Translations under genes and position numbers: made by a program
Origin: Cinnamomum chago
Lineage: Eukaryota > Streptophyta > Magnoliopsida > Laurales > Lauraceae
DNA: 64,000 bases
Assembly (NCBI GenBank): GCA_038049695.1
Contig: CP142452.1
Coordinates: 67,895,501 to 67,959,500 of the forward strand
Direction: 5' to 3'
The notes under the pieces: generated by a model
Databases searched by the model: none
What the model was told of the DNA's origin: nothing
What the model saw: only the letters and a program-made list of their open reading frames with translations
Shown here: positions 58,601 to 64,000 of the stretch, in pieces
Layout of the letters: each line of letters begins with the position of its first letter
How positions within the stretch are numbered: the stretch's first letter is position 1

Positions 58601-61600
58601 CTCCATAAAAAATAAAAAATAAATAAAGCTTATCTACCTTCTTCCAAAAATGCCCCTTTCTTCATTTAATCGAAGTGGCACTAGAAGACCGTATAATTCT
58701 CCACAAGTTTGTCACCACTTTGCCCCTATGATGCCCGGAAATGACATGGATATGATAGAGACACACGATGGACAGGGCAAGGACACAGTGATCCCAGATA
58801 TCAAAAGTCAACTATAGGATAAGTTATGACACGAGTTGTTGCCCATGTTGCAGTATCTATGCATCATAGCTTTGCCCAACCCGCTTGGATCCTATTTGCT
58901 ATATCCAACTTATACCCTTCATTATGTTCTACAGAGATACCAGATATCGAAATCTGTCACACCATGGCACTATGTTACTATCACAGCAACAATGTTACGA
59001 GTTCAAGTACTATTACCAATAAAAAATAAAGAGGTAAAGAACCAAACCTCACGAGTTCAAGATCTGGGCATCATGCAATCGAGGCTGCTGGTGACAACAT
59101 TAATTGAGACCTAACTTAAAGGATGGTAATCTCTTAATCATCATCCCATAATATCCAAGACCACCCAACAGAAACTTGAACATCCTTAACATGGGATGAA
59201 AATGGGTCCCCAAATACAAAAGACCTCCAGGTCCCAACCCCAAACAAACAAATAAATAAATAAATAATTCAAGTATAGGTCCAAAGTTTGAACTCGCATC
59301 TTAGGGCCCGTTTGGCATCGTTCTCGTGTTTTCTCAATTTTGTGCTGAGATCAGGTTGTGCCGAGATTATACTCTACAAAACTTGTTGGCAACATTATAT
59401 TAAATTACTCGGCTGAGAATACACTGTACAGGACTTATTTGGTAACACTATAAAAACTATGTTCTAAAGAACGGGAGGAAAAGAATCATAAGATTTATAA
59501 TGTGGAACCCACCTTTTATTGTTTTAGCACTCTATTTTTATCCTACATGGGACCCACCTGTAAAAATCACAACGTGATATCCATATTTAAAAATTAGAAC
59601 ATGGGGCCCATATTCATAGGGTTTGCAATGTGGGCCTACCTTTATAGGAATTATAATATGGGATCACCTTTTTCTAAATGTAAATATGGGACCCACCTTT
59701 AGAAATTACAATATGGTACACACCTATAGAAATTAGAATATGAGGCATTCATTTATAAGAATTACAATGTGGGTCCATCTTTTGTGATCGTGACCATGTG
59801 ACCCACATTTACGAATTACAAAGTGGAGCCACATTTTTTGGGACATAGGACCGACCTTTAAAAATTACAATGAGGTGCCCACCTTTAGAAATTAGAACAT
59901 GGGGCTCACATCCATAGGATTTATAATGTAATCCCACCATTTTAGGAATTATAATATGGGCCCACCTTTAGAAATTACAACACGATGCCCACCTTTAGAA
60001 ATTGGAACATAGGGCCCACATCCATAGGATTTATAATGTGGTCCCACCATTATAGGTTTTATAATATGGACCCCACCTTTTGTGATTGTTACCTTGTGAG
60101 ACATGACCAACCTTTAGGAATTACCAAATGGGGCTACTTTATTTGAGATTGTGAACATAGGGCCTACCCTTTAGGATAAGTGAGAGGATTTGAAGTTTTT
60201 AAATGACATTCTTTAAAATGCAAGAGATAAGTATAAAATAATTGTGCAATTGAGTTGTTTCTTAAAAAAAATAAAGTTTTTTCGTTCCAACTTTCTTACA
60301 CCAGCGGGCTAAGATTTTGAAATTCCTTCTAGTCATACCAAAATTAGGAATAGTGATTTACACATACCAAGCATGTTTTCCACAGCCTCATCTCGTGGGA
60401 ACATGGATCATCCGAATGGCACGATGCCAAACACACCCTTAAATTCAGATATGGGTTTGGGCCCAAATACATGGGATGCATTCACATGGAACCACATACT
60501 TAAATGATATATTACACATTTTTTGAGAAGTGACTAGCCAATAGCCATTACTAAGCAAATAAAAGTTAGGCCTAATGATCAATCCTACCCTCCCCACTAA
60601 GTCCCCCTGTCCCCTCCTTTGTCATCCGTTGGCGAAGTAGCACTCACCCGGATGTTGCTCCTTCTGTGATAGATCATGCAAAAACATAGGCATGCACTTC
60701 ATTTAACAGTGAAAAAAAACTTTTCAAGTTTGGTAACCTTAAATCTTTTTTTTTTCCAAATGGCAGCCTTAAATTTAGGGTCAGAATGATCATATGCTCC
60801 CATCTTTAAAAACATCTAGGCCAAATAAAAGACCTCCTCATACACCTAGCTCCTCACGATTAGCAAGCATCCGTGTAGAACCTATAGGAGGGACCATTGC
60901 AGAATGGCCACACTGTTCTATAATTGGGCCCCCATATGTGCAAGTGACAACTGACAAATTCTCTATAACAACCAAATTGAATTACATTGCTTTTCCATCT
61001 TCATAGAGAGGTTGGCCAGGGTGCCCAGGCCCGGGCATGGCACAGCCTGGCACAGCTTGCCCATAGAATGTCCCTATTTTTTTTTAATCCTGCTCCCCTA
61101 AATTATTGCACAAAGTCTTTTTTAATTGCATGGATGATATATCCAATGAATGCTCGTTCATTCCTTATGTCCCCATTTCCATTTTGAAACTCAAACCGTA
61201 ACTTTTCTCCTATTCTCAAGCAAGTCATCGATATCTCCTCTTTCAATATTATTGCCCATGGCCCCATGCCACCTGCCCAAGTAACTTTTCTCCTATTCTC
61301 AAGATTTTCACCAGCTGTAGTGGAGGTACTCAGGTACATATTCCAAAATCCAACCTCTCATTTCCAACTTTCTCTCTCAAACCTTCATCATTACTCTCAT
61401 TAATGTTCTTCATGTGCAAGAGAGTCGTTTCCTTCAACTTTCTCTTTCAACCTCTCCTTCCCAATTTTTCTCCGATTCTCAACTTCCTTTTTGGCCCATG
61501 GGACAGCCCAGGCCCTCCCAGCTTGGTCATGGCATGGCATGGCCCAGGCACGGCTGGGCCGTGGTTTAGATGGGCCATGTCATGCAGTTTGCATCTCTAC

Positions 61601-63817
61601 TAAGACCTTACTAAATATAATTTGGTCTGCTTTCCGAGCCTAAATCTTGGGAATCAGACATAGACCCTGACCCGGCTAATTATAATTGGGTCCTGCTGTG
61701 GCTAGACCTTACCCATTACAGCCCTGCTTCGAGTATTTACATTAAAACTTAGAACAAACAATAGAGTAAAACGATGTTTGAATATTAATATGAAGTGGAA
61801 TGAATTTTCTTGTTTTATTTTTTGTTGGTTTTGGAATGGAAATGGATGTTGAGTGTGTAGTAGGTTTGGTCTTGGATAATGGAATTAATAGTTTCAATTT
61901 CACCATATGACACGGATTGGAAGTTGAAATAATGTACTGTTGTATATACAGGAAAAGAAAATAAAAAATCAAATGATTGTGGTAATTTTTAAATTGCTTA
62001 CAAGTTACAGGCCATATTTTGAAGAAAATTGTTGTAATTTTCAAATGATAAGAGATTATCATTTTCAAATGATGTTATGGTATGTGTGTAGAGGGCATAT
62101 TTTGATGAAAATGTGCATAAGTTCATTTTTTACATAATGACACAAGATACCCCACTAAAAAGAGGTAAATAGAGGGCATACCAAACAGTCTATTTGAAGT
62201 AGACCCGTTCATTACCAAACACGTTTTTTGGTTCTAGCCTCTTTTTTTTATAGCTCTTTTTTTAATAGCTCTATTTTGAATGGTCTGTCAGAAAAAGAGT
62301 AGAGATGCCAAACAAGGCCTAAGTTTCAATTTAAAAAGAAATGTGGAAAAGGCATTGCTTGAGTTCATTCTGCATGCTGTCAAATATGATAAATTATTCA
62401 GGCTTCAATACAAAAGAATAAGGTGAACATACCAACTTTATATAAAATTCCTGAACTTCTGATCTAAGTGAATCCATGTCTCCTTTGATTACGTCTGGCT
62501 TGTACCTAGAACAAATGAAATAAACTGATACTTTATAAATAAAAAAATGTACATAACAATTTCTTGAAACTTTTCTCCCAACAAAACAATCAAGCACCAA
62601 GCTAATTTAAAAAAAAAAAGGTAAACAGAAGCAATGCCAGGAAAATAACCAAAGCGCAATTTCTCTGTCCGAATATCCTACCAAGCACTTCAGTTTTAAT
62701 ATAATGTTTCCAGACCTCGTCATATATGAAGTGGAAACATCCCATGACACACAATGGAAATTATGAGCAATAAAGGCCAACATTATAAAATTAAACGACC
62801 AATTTTAAGAAGCTAGTTCACAACCAAGCCAAGTGGCAAAATCAAGAATAAAGAAGTTGCTAATATCTTGTTTCAGAAATCAGAATGCACAGTCCATCAA
62901 GCACTCACTTCTGAGGGTCCAGAGAGCTTGATAAAGCTGACAAAGTTCAACGATACACAAAGAGAACTAATAATTAATGTTCATCCTTTTAACTTCCTGG
63001 TTTTGGTTCGTCGGGTTAACATTTCAACATATTTCATAGATGGGTTTGTAGCATATACATGTTAGAAACAGTGCTCAACCTAACCAACATTCTGCCACAC
63101 ATAAGTAGGATTCCACCCAAAAGTCCAAATCCTAGTGCCTTTTTATTGTTTGCATTAGATTAGTGAATCCCTGAAAGAGTGTACCTTTCTAATTCTAGCA
63201 TCTACCTTTAGGACTAGGAGTTTTATTATTTATTCAAGGACAGTATACTACGAAATCGTCAATCCATAATAACTTGATTCATAGAATTTCAGGATTTCAA
63301 ATGATCAGTTATGTATGCAACCCCTGTTTCTGTTGTACTCTCAATTGAAACAACAGAAATATCAAACAGAATTGATTAGGCCAATCTAGGCAGACAGAGC
63401 CAGACAGCCTTATTGGATTCCATCATGGATGTAACAAATTCATACAACCCAGTAAAAATTACGCAAAACCTAGACCTAAATATAACCCATCATTGTTGTA
63501 ATACTACTAACACAGGATCCGGATCCAATTCCAAATCCACATCAACTCATCTAAATTGAATAAATCAAACAACAAACCCAACCCATTCATATATATGAAT
63601 TCATAATCATACATCATCCAATCAAATCAGATCTCAAACTGAGAAAAAAAAAAAAAACCAAAACCACACACAACTGAATGCAATGAACAAAATGAGAGAG
63701 AGAAAAAAAAAGATCACCACCTGTGTCGAACATCGAGATGATCTTCATGAGGCAACAGCGCGGGCATTTCATCGTACAAACGGTTCGCTCCACCGTCCGC
63801 GCAGAGGCGTAGCTGTG
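55629..63817 (-). pseudogene. Second TPK copy, truncated at the MULE (exons 2-4 in window)
   Basis: Exons 63721-63817, 62433-62505 and 55629-55730 are the same as exons 2, 3 and 4 of the complete gene, with splice sites intact. Exon 1 would begin just past the right edge (3' end at 64029). Exons 5 and 6 are absent: intron 4 runs into the MULE right end at 51913. Any protein would lack GGRFDHE and the thiamin-binding C-terminal domain, so it cannot be an active kinase. Transcription from its promoter would run toward the MULE transposase, which is on the same strand. Confidence 0.88.
59306..60451. mobile_element. Copy of the hAT-like element in duplicated TPK intron 3
   Basis: Same as 28850-29995, including the GTGGGNCCCAC-type minisatellite (59491-60176). 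Duplicated together with the intron, not by its own movement. Confidence 0.6.
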
Positions 63818-64000
63818 CTGCTCTACACACGCGTCTACCATTTCAGATCAAAGAGAAAGAGAATCCTAACCGTTCATCTTGCAGCCGTGGCCCACCACGT
63901 GAACGGCCCGGATCTAGCTCCACGTGGAGGGTCAGACATATTTAAAAAAAAAAAAGAAAGAAAGAAAGAAAGAAAGAAGAAAAGAGAGAAAGCAGTAGAA

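Larger units (their letters stand above)
51913..64000. repeat. Segmental duplication, copy B (continues past the window)
   Basis: Same as 21457-33544 at an offset of 30,456. The left edge is exactly the MULE end (the T at 51913 fits both). It carries the MITE-like unit at 52858-53393, the 136-bp repeat at 53336-53601, the 33-bp pair at 55954-56019, the TIR unit at 57961-58506 and the AAAG microsatellite near 63953. Confidence 0.95.

Overview
The window is nuclear DNA from a flowering plant. The genes carry many GT-AG introns, the intergenic and intronic DNA is AT-rich, and the transposon families are typical of plants: Ty1/copia, L1-type LINE, hAT, Mutator-like (MULE) and MITEs. The two host genes match plant-type homologues. 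I cannot name the species. Long introns full of small transposons fit a mid-sized or large, non-compact genome.

Layout. (1) 338-6234, minus strand: a tafazzin-like phospholipid acyltransferase with seven exons visible or implied; its 3' end lies off the left edge and one intron holds two LINE fragments in opposite orientation. (2) 6235-7851: flank with a SINE-like element and a 120-bp foldback. (3) 7884-13242: a decayed copia element, minus strand, with one pol frame cut by three stops; gag is missing and a minisatellite lies where it should be. (4) 16020-33705, minus strand: a complete six-exon thiamin pyrophosphokinase (TPK) gene of 258 codons. Part of its exon 5 and intron 5 is tandemly duplicated, and several MITEs sit in its introns. 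(5) 33706-38010: TPK promoter, then two long arrays built on GTGGGCCCCAC and AT-rich linkers. (6) 38476-39820: hAT transposase remnant, cut off exactly at the end of the next element. (7) 39821-51913: a 12.1-kb MULE of the kind that carries a Ulp1-like gene (Kaonashi/KI type). It has about 140-bp terminal inverted repeats, a MURA-type transposase, a plant-mobile-domain/Ulp1 fusion gene, a captured fragment of a D-type cyclin gene with its introns, and an array of 13 palindromes. (8) 51914-64000: a second, apparently identical copy of 21458-33544 carrying TPK exons 4, 3 and 2.

How it fits together. The second TPK copy starts at the first base outside the MULE, and the two flanks of the MULE do not share a 9-bp target duplication: the left flank is hAT sequence and the right flank is TPK intron 4. 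This is what unequal crossing-over between two MULE copies would leave, one in the hAT remnant and one in TPK intron 4. It would create a 30,456-bp tandem unit. An assembly misjoin through the MULE is the main alternative, because the two copies show no difference in the parts I compared. The MULE transposase and the truncated TPK copy are on the same strand, so the TPK promoter could read into the element.
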